Assembly: GCF_039522365.1 (NCBI RefSeq)
Contig: NZ_BAAADJ010000009.1
Location: 309 to 44,471, forward strand
Reading direction: 5' to 3'
From: Bacillus carboniphilus
GTDB lineage: Bacteria > Bacillota > Bacilli > Bacillales > JC228
Length of the DNA stretch: 44,163 nt
The notes beneath the pieces were generated by a model that was given only the letters and a program-made list of their open reading frames with translations, was not told where the DNA came from and did not search any database. This document shows positions 16,367-24,310 of this stretch, in pieces (positions within the stretch are counted from its first letter, which is position 1; the number at the start of each line of letters is the position of its first letter). Both the position numbers and the translations under genes were made by a program.

Positions 16367-17629
16367 ATGGATCTGATTTACAACAAACTAATAGAATACG
16401 GGATGGAGCCGGTTCTTGCGGATTATATGGCTGTTATTATTATGATCCTGTTTATAGCCATCCTTTGTATCATCGCGAACTTTATCACGAAGAAAATCGT
16501 AATGAGGATTATCACTCATTTTATAACAAATAACAAATTCACATGGGATGATAAGCTGCTGGAACGGAAGGTATTTCACCGGTTATCCCACATAGTACCG
16601 GCCATCATTATTTATTCCTTTGCCCCAACCTTTGAAGAATTTCAGTCAATCATTGAAAAAGGGGCCATTGCCTATATCATTGTTGTAGGGCTTATTGTCA
16701 TTAACAACTTCTTAAATGCGTTTAATGATATTTATCAAACCTTTGAAATTTCTAAAACAAAGCCTATAAAGGGATACATACAGGTAGCTAAAATTGTTGT
16801 GTTCATCCTTGGCGGTATTGTAATTATTGCTGATTTAATCGGGGAAAGCCCATTTATTCTCCTCAGCGGTTTTGGTGCACTGTCGGCGGTAATTCTTTTA
16901 GTATTCAAGGATTCTATTCTTGGACTTGTAGCGGGGATTCAGTTAGCGGCCAACGATATGGTGCGTGTGGGTGACTGGATTGAAATGCCGAAATATCAGG
17001 CAGACGGTGACATTATTGATATCTCCCTCAACACAGTAAAAGTCCAAAACTGGGACAAAACCATTACAACGATTCCAAGCTATGCGCTGGTATCCGACTC
17101 TTTTAAAAACTGGAGAGGGATGGAAGCAGCAGGTGGACGACGAATCAAGCGACCTTTATTTATCGACACCACTAGTATTTCGTTCTGTACTGAAGAAATG
17201 CTAGAGAAATTTAAGTCCATTCAATACCTGTCCACTTACATAACAAACAAAGAAACAGAAATTGCGGAGTACAATGCCAAAGTGGATAAAAGAAATCGGG
17301 TAAATGGGCGAGCTCTAACGAACATCGGGGTATTTAGAGTGTACATCAACCATTACCTTCAAAATCATAAAGGAATCAGGCAAGACATGACCTTAATGGT
17401 CCGACAATTAGAACCAACCGAACACGGTCTTCCGCTAGAAATCTATGCATTCACCAACGATATCCGCTGGGCAATATACGAATCCATCCAATCCGATATC
17501 TTCGACCACCTATTTGCGGTCGCACCAGAATTCGGACTAAGAGTATTCCAAAACCCATCCGGAAACGACTTCCGACAACTCCTAGGGACAGAGGGGACAG
17601 GTTCGGTGTCCCACATGCTAGGTGAATAG
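16367..17629 (+). CDS. mechanosensitive ion channel, MscS/YbdG (miniconductance) type
   Basis: 420 residues. Membrane helices about 20-42, 72-92, 98-118, 140-160 and the pore helix 164-190 (LLSGFGALSAVILLVFKDSILGLVAGIQ, with the Gly/Ala-rich packing face). The beta domain follows (MVRVGDWIEMPKYQADGDIIDI, then VQNWDKTITTIPSYALVSDSFKNW). The C-terminal domain ends GLPLEIYAFTNDIRWAIYESIQSDIFDHLFAVAPEFGLRVFQ. Length and insert agree with YbdG-like channels, which release solutes under osmotic downshock. The last 15 residues (GTEGTGSVSH...) are encoded by a copy of the dispersed hairpin repeat, and the stop codon abuts a second copy. Confidence 0.92.
   Translation: MDLIYNKLIEYGMEPVLADYMAVIIMILFIAILCIIANFITKKIVMRIITHFITNNKFTWDDKLLERKVFHRLSHIVPAIIIYSFAPTFEEFQSIIEKGAIAYIIVVGLIVINNFLNAFNDIYQTFEISKTKPIKGYIQVAKIVVFILGGIVIIADLIGESPFILLSGFGALSAVILLVFKDSILGLVAGIQLAANDMVRVGDWIEMPKYQADGDIIDISLNTVKVQNWDKTITTIPSYALVSDSFKNWRGMEAAGGRRIKRPLFIDTTSISFCTEEMLEKFKSIQYLSTYITNKETEIAEYNAKVDKRNRVNGRALTNIGVFRVYINHYLQNHKGIRQDMTLMVRQLEPTEHGLPLEIYAFTNDIRWAIYESIQSDIFDHLFAVAPEFGLRVFQNPSGNDFRQLLGTEGTGSVSHMLGE
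17585..17614 (+). repeat. REP-like hairpin repeat, copy 1
   Basis: Lies in frame inside the last codons of the channel gene; hairpin GGGACA/TGTCCC. Confidence 0.85.
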
Positions 17630-17657
17630 GGACAAGGGGACAGGTTTCCTGTCCCAC
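17629..17657 (+). repeat. REP-like hairpin repeat, copy 2
   Basis: Starts with the last base of the channel gene's TAG stop. Perfect stem GGGACAGG-TTT-CCTGTCCC. Confidence 0.9.
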
Positions 17658-17662
17658 CTACT

Positions 17663-17707
17663 AAAAAAGTGGTGCTCTCCCAAACCATGTTGGGAGGCAG
17701 CACTTTT
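17663..17707. terminator. bidirectional terminator
   Basis: Stem with GTGCT/AGCAC and CTCCCAA/TTGGGAG blocks and A/T runs on both sides, between the convergent channel gene and the minus-strand remnant. Confidence 0.85.
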
Positions 17708-17711
17708 CAAT

Positions 17712-18161
17712 TTAATGCAGAATCGTTCTCATAATAAAGGTATTATCTCCATACGTACTAAACTCGTCTGAACGTTCCCCTTTTGTTTCAGGGATATTGT
17801 AGGAACGGTCAGCCACAATCCACTCCACTTTATCGTCAGCATCAACCGTTATTTTCACATATAACTCTCCAGACTGCCCTACAATGTAAGTGAATAGTAG
17901 TGGTTGATTTTCCGTAAAGTGATCATGAATTAACTCGACCTTGCGACCATTAAGGAATAGCTCTGAAACATTCATAGTTGATAAAGATTTCATCAGCATT
18001 TCTTCAGCCTGTCTTTGTGATTCTAAATGGTACTCAATCGTACGTTTATCGCCTTGAACTTCGTCTGAAAGAATCGTCACAGCAGGTGCTTCCAAATCAT
18101 ATAGGTCAGCCTCAGTGTAACTAACATCCCAATATAGCAAAGGGAATAGCCTACCGAACAT
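17712..18161 (-). pseudogene. C-terminal remnant of an unknown gene, beheaded by a deletion
   Basis: Open frame of 149 codons. Its ATG is the reverse complement of a His codon belonging to the channel-gene remnant on the other strand, and its first five codons (MFGRL) lie in sequence homologous to that gene (junction near 18150). The original protein therefore began further upstream and has lost its 5' part. The remaining part (FPLLYWDVSYTEADLYDLEAP onwards) looks like a beta-rich C-terminal domain; no family recognised. No convincing ribosome site. A terminator lies at the end, so the 3' end is original. Confidence 0.65.
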
Positions 18162-18389
18162 GGTGTACCTTTTGAAATCTATTCATTTTCTAATGATATT
18201 CGTTGGGAAGTGTACGAATCGATTCATGCCGATATTTTTGGTCATTTATTCGCAGTTGCACCTGAGTTCAGGATTCGATTGTTCCAGATTCCTTCAGGAC
18301 ATGATTTTAGAGTGATGGTGGAAGGAAGCAGGGAAACGCCTTTTCTTTCTTTAAAACTACCGTTAATAGGAAACCTTCCCTATTTTTAA
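18150..18389 (+). pseudogene. C-terminal remnant of a second MscS-type channel gene
   Basis: Reading from 18150 gives PTEHGVPFEIYSFSNDIRW, then YESI, DIFGHLFAVAPEFRIRLFQ and PSGHDFRVM up to TAA at 18387-18389. This parallels residues about 353-413 of the intact channel (PTEHGLPLEIYAFTNDIRW and so on). Only the last 80 codons are left; the preceding codon is a TAG stop in foreign sequence. Protein-level identity is higher than expected by chance, but it has diverged, so it was a paralogue rather than a recent copy. Confidence 0.85.
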
Positions 18390-18435
18390 ATATTATAGTA
18401 TGATTTAACATAGATGAGGACCAAGCTTTGTTCTC

Positions 18436-18521
18436 ATTTGAAAAAGGCAAATCTATCGAAAGGTAGAGACGCAAAGTCACAGACCTACGGTGTTTAACTA
18501 TGGTGGCTGGACCGCTGAAGA
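18436..18521 (+). promoter_or_regulatory. cyclic di-GMP-I (GEMM-I) riboswitch
   Basis: Core features of the class: ggcaaa, a GAAA tetraloop closed by tctatc/ggtaga, the conserved gacgcaaag, then agtcac paired with gtggct and the distal tggctggaccg. A long hairpin (18519-18566; outer arms gaagaa/ttcttc) follows as possible expression platform. It precedes the acidic DUF5667 protein by about 85 bases. Confidence 0.85.
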
Positions 18522-18605
18522 ATGAAGAATAAGCTCATATGTTAATAGAGTTATTCACGTTCTTCCGACGCAATCTATTTTATTGTATTGGGAGGTTTTT
18601 TATTT

Positions 18606-19826
18606 ATGGAGAAGTTTTACAAGGTTTTAAGATCGGGTTTTATTGTATCTGCTTTTGCTTTGACTTTGGGTACGGGACAAGCTCTCGCGGAGGAGCAGGA
18701 GACAGTTGATGAATCTCAAGCAATAGAAAGTGAAAGTTTAGAAACAACAGTTGAGGAGTCAACTCAAGAGGAAGAAACAACAGAGACTGCTCCTGTAGAG
18801 GAAGTTACGGAGCCTGAAAACACTGAAGGTACAGAGGAAGCTGAAACAGAAGAAACAACCGAAGAAGAGAGTGTAGAAGAACCTGCTCTTCTTCCAGATG
18901 ATTTATTTTATTTTGTAAAAACATTGATGGAAAATGTTCAGCTTGCCCTAACGTTTGATGATGTTGAAGAAGCTGCATTGTTAGTTGAATTTGCTGAAGA
19001 GCGTATTAAAGAAGCGGAAGCCTTGTTAGCTCAAGGTGAAGAAGAGCTAGCGAATGAAACTTTACAACTGGCAATTGAACAACAAGAGCAAGCATTAGCT
19101 AAATATGAAGAGGCTGAAGCCACTGATGAGGAAGAAGCAACAGAAGAAAGTGAAACTGAAATAGAAGGCGAAGAGGCTGCATCAGAGGACGAAGAAGCGG
19201 AAGAAGTTGATCCGGTTCGGGCTGAACTTGAGGCTAAATTCTCCGCAAATATTGCAGCACTATCAGCGGCCTTTGAAAAAATCGAAAATCCTAAAGCAAA
19301 AGAGGCTTTAGAAAAGAATATTGCGAAAGCACAAGAGAAGCTAGAGAAAAAAATCAATAAGAAATTAGCAAAAATGGCAAAGAACGATTCTGAGACAGAG
19401 ACAGAAGAAGCAACGGTTGATTCAGAGGTAGAAGATGTCGTTGAAGAATCAACTACAGAAGAAATAGACTTGGTGGAAGCTGAAGAAAGTGCTGAAGCGG
19501 TCGTCGAGGAAGAAGAAGCTACTGAAGATGATAAAGAAGTGGTAAAAGTGGAGAAGACATCTCCAAAGTCTGAAGAAAAGAAACAGGCTGCTCAAGAAAA
19601 AGCAGTAGAAAAGCAAAAAGCGGCTCAGGAAAAAGCTGAAGAAAAACAAAAGGCTGCTAAAGAAAAAGCAGCAGAGAAACAAATTGATACAGAGGAAAAT
19701 GTCGAGGAAGAACAAAGTGATACTGAAGAAGAAGAAGCTGAAGAAGATGAGGAAGAAGAAAAAGTAGAGAAGAAGCAAGAAAAGGGCAGTAAAGGTCAGA
19801 GCCAAGAAAAAGGTAAAGGTAAATAG
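18606..19826 (+). CDS. very acidic secreted protein with DUF5667 domain
   Basis: 406 residues from ATG 18606 (gggagg 10 bases upstream). Residues 1-29 are a Sec signal peptide ending GQALAEE. Residues 30-90 are a Glu/Thr linker; [23 protein letters not shown] (about 91-113) opens a DUF5667 domain of paired helices ([21 protein letters not shown]). Residues about 165-330 are Glu-rich with a helical patch around 205-260; then Lys/Ala/Glu repeats ([18 protein letters not shown]) and a basic GKGK end. No sorting signal or membrane anchor. The upstream riboswitch implies control by c-di-GMP, which fits a matrix or surface role. The TAG stop merges with copy 3 of the hairpin repeat. Confidence 0.88.
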   Translation: MEKFYKVLRSGFIVSAFALTLGTGQALAEEQETVDESQAIESESLETTVEESTQEEETTETAPVEEVTEPENTEGTEEAETEETTEEESVEEPALLPDDLFYFVKTLMENVQLALTFDDVEEAALLVEFAEERIKEAEALLAQGEEELANETLQLAIEQQEQALAKYEEAEATDEEEATEESETEIEGEEAASEDEEAEEVDPVRAELEAKFSANIAALSAAFEKIENPKAKEALEKNIAKAQEKLEKKINKKLAKMAKNDSETETEEATVDSEVEDVVEESTTEEIDLVEAEESAEAVVEEEEATEDDKEVVKVEKTSPKSEEKKQAAQEKAVEKQKAAQEKAEEKQKAAKEKAAEKQIDTEENVEEEQSDTEEEEAEEDEEEEKVEKKQEKGSKGQSQEKGKGK

Positions 19827-19855
19827 GGACAGAGGGGACAGGTTTTCTGTCCCAC
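19826..19855 (+). repeat. REP-like hairpin repeat, copy 3
   Basis: Begins at the last base of the DUF5667 gene's TAG stop; stem GGGACAG/CTGTCCC. Confidence 0.9.
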
Positions 19856-19872
19856 ATAGTTACCTGTAAATG

Positions 19873-19908
19873 AAAAGGAGCAGTGGAGCTATCTACTGCT
19901 CCTTTTTA
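19873..19908. terminator. bidirectional terminator
   Basis: Perfect 12-bp stem aaaaggagcagt/actgctcctttt with T-run, between convergent genes. Confidence 0.9.
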
Positions 19909-19914
19909 TATTTT

Positions 19915-20448
19915 CTATCTAGAAAGTATAAAGTTTCTCCCCATAATGTACTCAGTTTCTGAAACCTCTTTAACAACTTCCAAATCAAACTTACCATAAA
20001 ACCTAATGAGCTTTTGAATTCCATCTTGTGAGGTCTTGTCTTCCTCTTCAAAAGGAAAGGGGATTACAGCTAAGTAGTCTACTTTTAGTACTTGTAGAAA
20101 CTTCATGATCTCTGATAGAGCTTCTGTCCCGTACCCCTTACCTCTGAAAGATTCATCTATTTGGATGCGGTCAAGAATGGCGATAAGGTCTATATAATCA
20201 GTCTTAGAAATGTCAGAAAGGTTGAAGACAATTTGAGATAAATCAGCAGAAGTATCATCAGTAGCTGAAAATATCGAGTTCCAGCTTTGTTCTGAAGTGT
20301 TAATTAAATAAAGTGTAGCAGAACCAATACTCGTTGTTTCATCAGTAAACATGTTAGTTAGCGTGACTTTTACATCGCAATATATAATAAACTCAGTCTC
20401 AACATCTAAGTTAGAATGAAAATCTACAGATACATAATAATCGTCCAT
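19915..20448 (-). CDS. GNAT-like acetyltransferase
   Basis: 177 residues from ATG 20448, which has ggggtg 6 bases upstream; the longer reading starts at a TTG without such a site. The GNAT signature is in the second half: LDRIQIDESFRGKGYGTEALSEIM holds the acetyl-CoA loop (RGKGYG), followed by YLAVIPFPFE and IQKLIRFYGKFDLEVV. The N-terminal 90 residues are a beta-rich part less typical of the family. Substrate unknown. Confidence 0.8.
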   Translation of the reverse strand: MDDYYVSVDFHSNLDVETEFIIYCDVKVTLTNMFTDETTSIGSATLYLINTSEQSWNSIFSATDDTSADLSQIVFNLSDISKTDYIDLIAILDRIQIDESFRGKGYGTEALSEIMKFLQVLKVDYLAVIPFPFEEEDKTSQDGIQKLIRFYGKFDLEVVKEVSETEYIMGRNFILSR

Positions 20449-20517
20449 AGTAAACACCCCAGTCCTCAAGTTATCCTAATGTTTAGTTTCCTGCCAATAC
20501 TAGTTTTATATACCCTT

Positions 20518-20546
20518 GGGACAAGGGGACAGGTTTCCTGTCCCAC
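20518..20546 (+). repeat. REP-like hairpin repeat, copy 4
   Basis: Intergenic copy identical in stem to copy 2, GGGACAGG-TTT-CCTGTCCC; not at a gene end. Confidence 0.9.
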
Positions 20547-20680
20547 TTTGATATAACCAACGGTTGTCCACAATTCGGAAGCAGAGATATACTCTAGCCT
20601 TCTACTCAACAAATAATGATATCACCCATTTTTAGAAAAATATTGAAATTGGAAAACAACTATGATAATTTTAAATTTAG

Positions 20681-20695
20681 AGACCGTTCGGTTTT
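20681..20695. promoter_or_regulatory. candidate TetR operator 1
   Basis: AGACCGTTCGGTTTT with palindromic core ACCG-TT-CGGT, 19 bases before the regulator gene; a near copy occurs before the hydrolase gene. Confidence 0.65.
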
Positions 20696-20713
20696 AAAAG
20701 GGGAGGTGCGACC

Positions 20714-21307
20714 ATGAGAAAAGGTGAGAAAACTAAACAGCAGATTATCATTATGGCTACTGACGTTTTTAATCAGAAGGGGTATTTTGGAACTTCACTC
20801 ACTGATATTATGAACGCGACCGGTTTAAAAAAAGGGGGAATTTATAATCATTTTGAGAATAAAGAGGAGCTGGCCATTGCATCTTTTGACTACGCGATAG
20901 AGGTCATGACCCAAACATATGCCAATGCAATCAAAGGAAAGAAATCTGCGATTGACCAGTTAGTAGCGCTTTTTTCTATTTATGAAAATGTAATCGAAGA
21001 TCCTCCATTAAAAGGAGGCTGCCCCATCCTAAACACCGCGGTAGAGAGCGACGATACGAATCCCGTTTTACGTGAAAAGGCTCAAGAGGCGATGTCGAAA
21101 TGGCTAAGATTATTACAAGTAACGATTCGTAAAGGAATCAAGAGAAATGAGATTCGGCCAACTGTTAATATCGAATCCCTTTCCTCATTCATTACCTCTA
21201 CCATCGAAGGGGCCGTTATGCTTAGTAAGCTATACAATACCAATATTTATATGAAGCATGCCATAAACAATTTAACAGAACACATTGATGGCTTACGTGT
21301 TCGTTAA
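20714..21307 (+). CDS. TetR family regulator
   Basis: 197 residues. N-terminal helix-turn-helix: IIIMATDVFNQKGYFGTSLTDI, MNATGLKKGGIYNHFENKEEL. The motif GGCPILNTAVESDD near residue 98 marks the LmrA/YxaF-like subgroup of TetR repressors with a C-terminal ligand domain. gggagg is 7 bases before the ATG. The same operator sequence lies in front of this gene and of the next one, so it probably represses itself and the hydrolase. Confidence 0.92.
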   Translation: MRKGEKTKQQIIIMATDVFNQKGYFGTSLTDIMNATGLKKGGIYNHFENKEELAIASFDYAIEVMTQTYANAIKGKKSAIDQLVALFSIYENVIEDPPLKGGCPILNTAVESDDTNPVLREKAQEAMSKWLRLLQVTIRKGIKRNEIRPTVNIESLSSFITSTIEGAVMLSKLYNTNIYMKHAINNLTEHIDGLRVR

Positions 21308-21325
21308 ATTTTTTTAGGTGAAAAA

Positions 21326-21340
21326 CAGACCGTTTGGTTT
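21326..21340. promoter_or_regulatory. candidate TetR operator 2
   Basis: AGACCGTTTGGTTTT, one mismatch to operator 1, 38 bases before the hydrolase start. Confidence 0.65.
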
Positions 21341-21378
21341 TATTTTCCGAGCATGTTAGATTAAAGGAGTGGATATAA

Positions 21379-22281
21379 ATGTTTTTTTCGCTGATAGCTT
21401 GTTTGATTATTCTTAGTTCATTTATAACTTTTGTTTGGATACTAACTGTGAAAAGTCAAACTCCCAAAAAAATCGTAGTTGATCGAACACCTGATGTCCC
21501 TTATGAGAATGTAACATTTAAGAGTGGTACAAATGGAGTGAAAGGGTGGTTCATTCCATCAAAAATAAGTGGTGGAAAAAGCCCTCTCATCATTATAATT
21601 CATGGCTGGGGATCTAACCGTTCGCGAATGAAGAGATATATAAAACCTCTCTATAGTGAGGGGTATTCCTTATTGCTTTTCGATGTAAGAAGTCATGGCG
21701 AAAGTGAAGATGTTAAAGCACCAACGGTTAAAATATTCAGGGAGGATGTGATTGCTGCGATTCAATATGCCAAATCAAGGAATGAAATTGACCCAAATAG
21801 GATTGGTATCCTAGCTCATTCCTTTGGTGGTTTAGGCAGCATCATAGCAAATCAAGAAGATCTAGGAATTCAAGCAGTAGTAGCAGATTCCATTCCTGTT
21901 CAATTCAGTACCATCATGAAGGCTGCTTTAAAAATGTATAAAATGCCCTATTATCCTTTAGGACCTATGATGATAAACATTATGTTTATAAGAGCAGGTA
22001 TATCTAGAAACGAGTTAAAAGAATATGATGTTCCAAAAGCTCTGAGAAACAGAAAATCAGCCGTTTTTCTGGTCCACTCGAAAAAGGACGACTTTGTTCC
22101 TTCCACCGAGTTAGATTACATTGTAAGACAGGTAGATATCCCGCATATCTATGTGGAAAGTAAAGGGCACCGAAGCTCAGAAACCGACCCCAAATTTTGG
22201 AACCATGTCCTGCCATTCTTCCACAACCACCTGCATGGGACAGGGGGACAGGTTTCGTGTCCCACAAAAATGCCCCTTTAA
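21379..22281 (+). CDS. membrane-anchored alpha/beta hydrolase
   Basis: 300 residues. A single N-terminal membrane helix (about 4-24) precedes a hydrolase domain facing outward. HGWGSN near residue 75 is the oxyanion motif, Ser148 in AHSFGG the nucleophile, Asp237/238 in KKDDFVP and His264 in KGHRSSE complete the triad. Resembles the YqkD/BAAT-type esterase group of bacilli. The natural protein probably ended near FFHNHL; the last residues GTGGQVSCPTKMPL come from copy 5 of the hairpin repeat. Likely co-regulated with the upstream TetR gene. Confidence 0.9.
   Translation: MFFSLIACLIILSSFITFVWILTVKSQTPKKIVVDRTPDVPYENVTFKSGTNGVKGWFIPSKISGGKSPLIIIIHGWGSNRSRMKRYIKPLYSEGYSLLLFDVRSHGESEDVKAPTVKIFREDVIAAIQYAKSRNEIDPNRIGILAHSFGGLGSIIANQEDLGIQAVVADSIPVQFSTIMKAALKMYKMPYYPLGPMMINIMFIRAGISRNELKEYDVPKALRNRKSAVFLVHSKKDDFVPSTELDYIVRQVDIPHIYVESKGHRSSETDPKFWNHVLPFFHNHLHGTGGQVSCPTKMPL
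22237..22265 (+). repeat. REP-like hairpin repeat, copy 5
   Basis: In frame within the hydrolase 3' end; encodes GTGGQVSCPT. Confidence 0.88.
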
Positions 22282-22293
22282 TGATGGGAAAAG

Positions 22294-22323
22294 GGAAGCT
22301 GGGGAATCATTCTCCCTGCTTCC
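22294..22323 (-). terminator. hairpin after the yheC/D-like gene
   Basis: Stem ggaagc...gcttcc with inner gggga/tccc pairs, 6 bases beyond the minus-strand stop; the T-run is short. Confidence 0.5.
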
Positions 22324-22328
22324 AACTT

Positions 22329-23405
22329 CTAGCTTCTAAATGTTTGTAAAAGAAACAAACAATACTCCAATGGCCTCCTAACAGCCTCCCTATACGTACT
22401 CAACTCTCCCAATTTCATAAAAATCTCACGACCAGGCTTAGGATTGACCTCAATCAACCAACATCGACCATTGATTTCAACTCCTACATCAAGTCCAAGC
22501 TCTATCATTCTCCCAAACTGTTCTTCGACTGTCTGCGCTGTTGCATAAGCTAACCTCCGACAATCAGCCAAAATTGCTTGTGTTTTTTCTAGTGTGAAGC
22601 ATTTCATCAATAAGTCCTGTGGTGGATTTGACTTCCCACCCCCATGTAGGTTAGAAGTGGCGGAGTGATGGCTCCCAACCCGCATCCCTGAACCAGTGAT
22701 GTCCCATTCACCATTACCGTTCTTTTGAATGAGAATCCGCATATCAACAGCCCGATCCTTAATTAGGTTAAGGGATAGCCCTTGTTGAATGATATGTTTT
22801 CCTTTCGACAAGTGTTGTTCAAGAAACTTAGATAATGCAGTGAAAGAAGATTGCTTTGTATTAAAAATCTCTCGTACATGGTTCCGGCCGAGCACATAAT
22901 ATCCGTCCGTATCTTTAGATATCTTCATAATCCCTCTTCCACCAGTCCCGTTAACAGGCTTAACATACACAACAGAATCACTTTCCAGCATCTGAAGTAA
23001 CTGAACCCTCGAATACAACACCGTTTTCGGAAGCCATTTGTGCAGTACCTCATTTTTCATCAGTGCACGATGAACCTTCCACTTGTTGCCCAACCGATTG
23101 TTCGCATAACTAAAACCGGATGCCTTCCTTAAAGCTACATACTCTTTAAAAGCGGGATCCGTCGTAAACCGAAACCGGTCTATCACAATGTCCGGCCGCA
23201 TGAACCACTTGGATGCCCAGCTCCCATCTTCTTTTAGATAAACCCCAGATACTTGGTTCGAGCCAAAATCTACATCAGCAGGTGAGAAAAAATAAAGTAT
23301 GACTCCTAAAGCTTGGCCTTCCAACCCCAACTGCCTAAAGTAAGCAGGCTCTTTAAAACGAAACCCATCTCTCCAAGTAAGGACCCCAATTATCGGTTTT
23401 CTCAT
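22329..23405 (-). CDS. YheC/YheD family ATP-grasp protein (endospore coat-associated)
   Basis: 358 residues from ATG 23405 (gggagg 6 bases upstream); a longer reading from an upstream start has no such site. IGVLTWR at the N-terminus is typical of the family. The ATP-grasp domain runs from about residue 120 to 345: YVKPVNGTGGRGIMKI (ATP-binding Lys and Gly loop), DMRILIQKN, and the metal-binding end WLIEVNPKPG. Relatives YheC and YheD in B. subtilis are spore-coat associated. The ligase substrate is not known. Its presence supports a spore former. Confidence 0.9.
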   Translation of the reverse strand: MRKPIIGVLTWRDGFRFKEPAYFRQLGLEGQALGVILYFFSPADVDFGSNQVSGVYLKEDGSWASKWFMRPDIVIDRFRFTTDPAFKEYVALRKASGFSYANNRLGNKWKVHRALMKNEVLHKWLPKTVLYSRVQLLQMLESDSVVYVKPVNGTGGRGIMKISKDTDGYYVLGRNHVREIFNTKQSSFTALSKFLEQHLSKGKHIIQQGLSLNLIKDRAVDMRILIQKNGNGEWDITGSGMRVGSHHSATSNLHGGGKSNPPQDLLMKCFTLEKTQAILADCRRLAYATAQTVEEQFGRMIELGLDVGVEINGRCWLIEVNPKPGREIFMKLGELSTYREAVRRPLEYCLFLLQTFRS

Positions 23406-23543
23406 GGAAACCTCCCTTTCAACCTTTTTATTAGGGTATTCAGGAGAGTTTTTTTTGCCCGGAGTGTACATTAGTTCCCATATTGGACTTTGTTATTATG
23501 AACTATAAACAATAAGGATATTATCACAAACGAAAATTATTTA

Positions 23544-23572
23544 TTGAAAAACGATAAAAATCGTGATAAAAT
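23544..23572 (+). promoter_or_regulatory. promoter with palindromic operator, yoaS-yozG operon
   Basis: TTGAAA (23544-23549), a 17-base spacer, TAAAAT (23567-23572). The spacer contains the palindrome ACGAT-AAAA-ATCGT (23551-23564), well placed for autoregulation by the XRE protein of the operon. A wider TTATCAC/GTGATAA pair (23521-23527, 23563-23569) flanks it. Confidence 0.6.
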
Positions 23573-23602
23573 TCAAATGAATAATCAAGTGAGGTGCTTT
23601 TT

Positions 23603-24079
23603 ATGAAACGAGGATCAACCCTCTTTTTAAAGTTATCTGTTTTTCTTATCGGAGCTCCAGTTCTTGCTTTATGTGTATTTGGAGTGCCTTGGTTAGTTAA
23701 ACATCCAGTTAATCCAGACTTTGCCTATATCCTATATCCCATTATTATAGGTATGTATGCATCGGCAATACCGTTTTTCATTGCCTTGTATCAAGCATTT
23801 AAACTATTAAGCTATATTGACAAAAACCAAGCTTTCTCGGAGTTGTCGGTTAAAGCCCTAAAACATATTAAAGTTTGTGCAATCACAATCAGTGGTTTGT
23901 ATACAGCCATTATGCCATTTGTTTTTTACTTGGCAGAGATAGACGATGCTCCAGGACTCATTATAATTGGTGGAATCCCGATTTTCGGTGCATTGGTCAT
24001 TGCAGTCTTTGCGGCTGTCCTCCAAAGGCTTTTACAAGAAGCGATTAACATAAAATCAGAAAATGATTTAACGGTCTGA
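23603..24079 (+). CDS. yoaS: DUF2975 membrane protein (YoaS-like)
   Basis: 158 residues from ATG 23603 (gaggtg 5 bases upstream). Four membrane helices: about 10-32, 45-68, 92-114 and 122-146. The DUF2975 family is nearly always followed by a small XRE regulator, as here and as in B. subtilis yoaS-yozG. Molecular function unknown. First gene of a three-gene operon; 9 bases to the next gene. Confidence 0.88.
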   Translation: MKRGSTLFLKLSVFLIGAPVLALCVFGVPWLVKHPVNPDFAYILYPIIIGMYASAIPFFIALYQAFKLLSYIDKNQAFSELSVKALKHIKVCAITISGLYTAIMPFVFYLAEIDDAPGLIIIGGIPIFGALVIAVFAAVLQRLLQEAINIKSENDLTV

Positions 24080-24088
24080 GGTGAAAAC

Positions 24089-24310
24089 ATGGCAATAATA
24101 ATCAATATTGATGTAATGCTCGCAAAAAGGAAAATGAGTGTAACAGAACTTTCCGAGAGAGTTGGGATCACAATGGCGAATCTTTCTATATTAAAAAATG
24201 GAAAAGCCAAAGCCATTCGCTTATCCACTCTAGAAGCAATTTGTAAGGCTTTGGATTGCCAGCCGGGGGATCTTTTAGAATACAGAAGCGATGAAGAAGT
24301 ACAAACATGA
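24089..24310 (+). CDS. yozG: small XRE/Cro-CI regulator (YozG-like)
   Basis: 73 residues, consisting of one helix-turn-helix domain: MLAKRKMSVTELSERVGITMANLSILKNGKAKAIRLSTLEAICKALDCQPGDLLEY in ordinary order (quoted by its parts: SVTELSERVGI, NLSILKNGKA, LEAICKALDC). YozG-type regulators pair with DUF2975 proteins. The ATG of the next gene overlaps its stop (ATGA), implying coupled translation. Likely binds the palindrome in the operon promoter. Confidence 0.93.
   Translation: MAIIINIDVMLAKRKMSVTELSERVGITMANLSILKNGKAKAIRLSTLEAICKALDCQPGDLLEYRSDEEVQT

Noticed and set aside
19031-19857. Long minus-strand frames rich in Ser, Phe and Leu
   Set aside because: Mirror image of the Glu/Lys-rich codons of the DUF5667 gene; no start signals.
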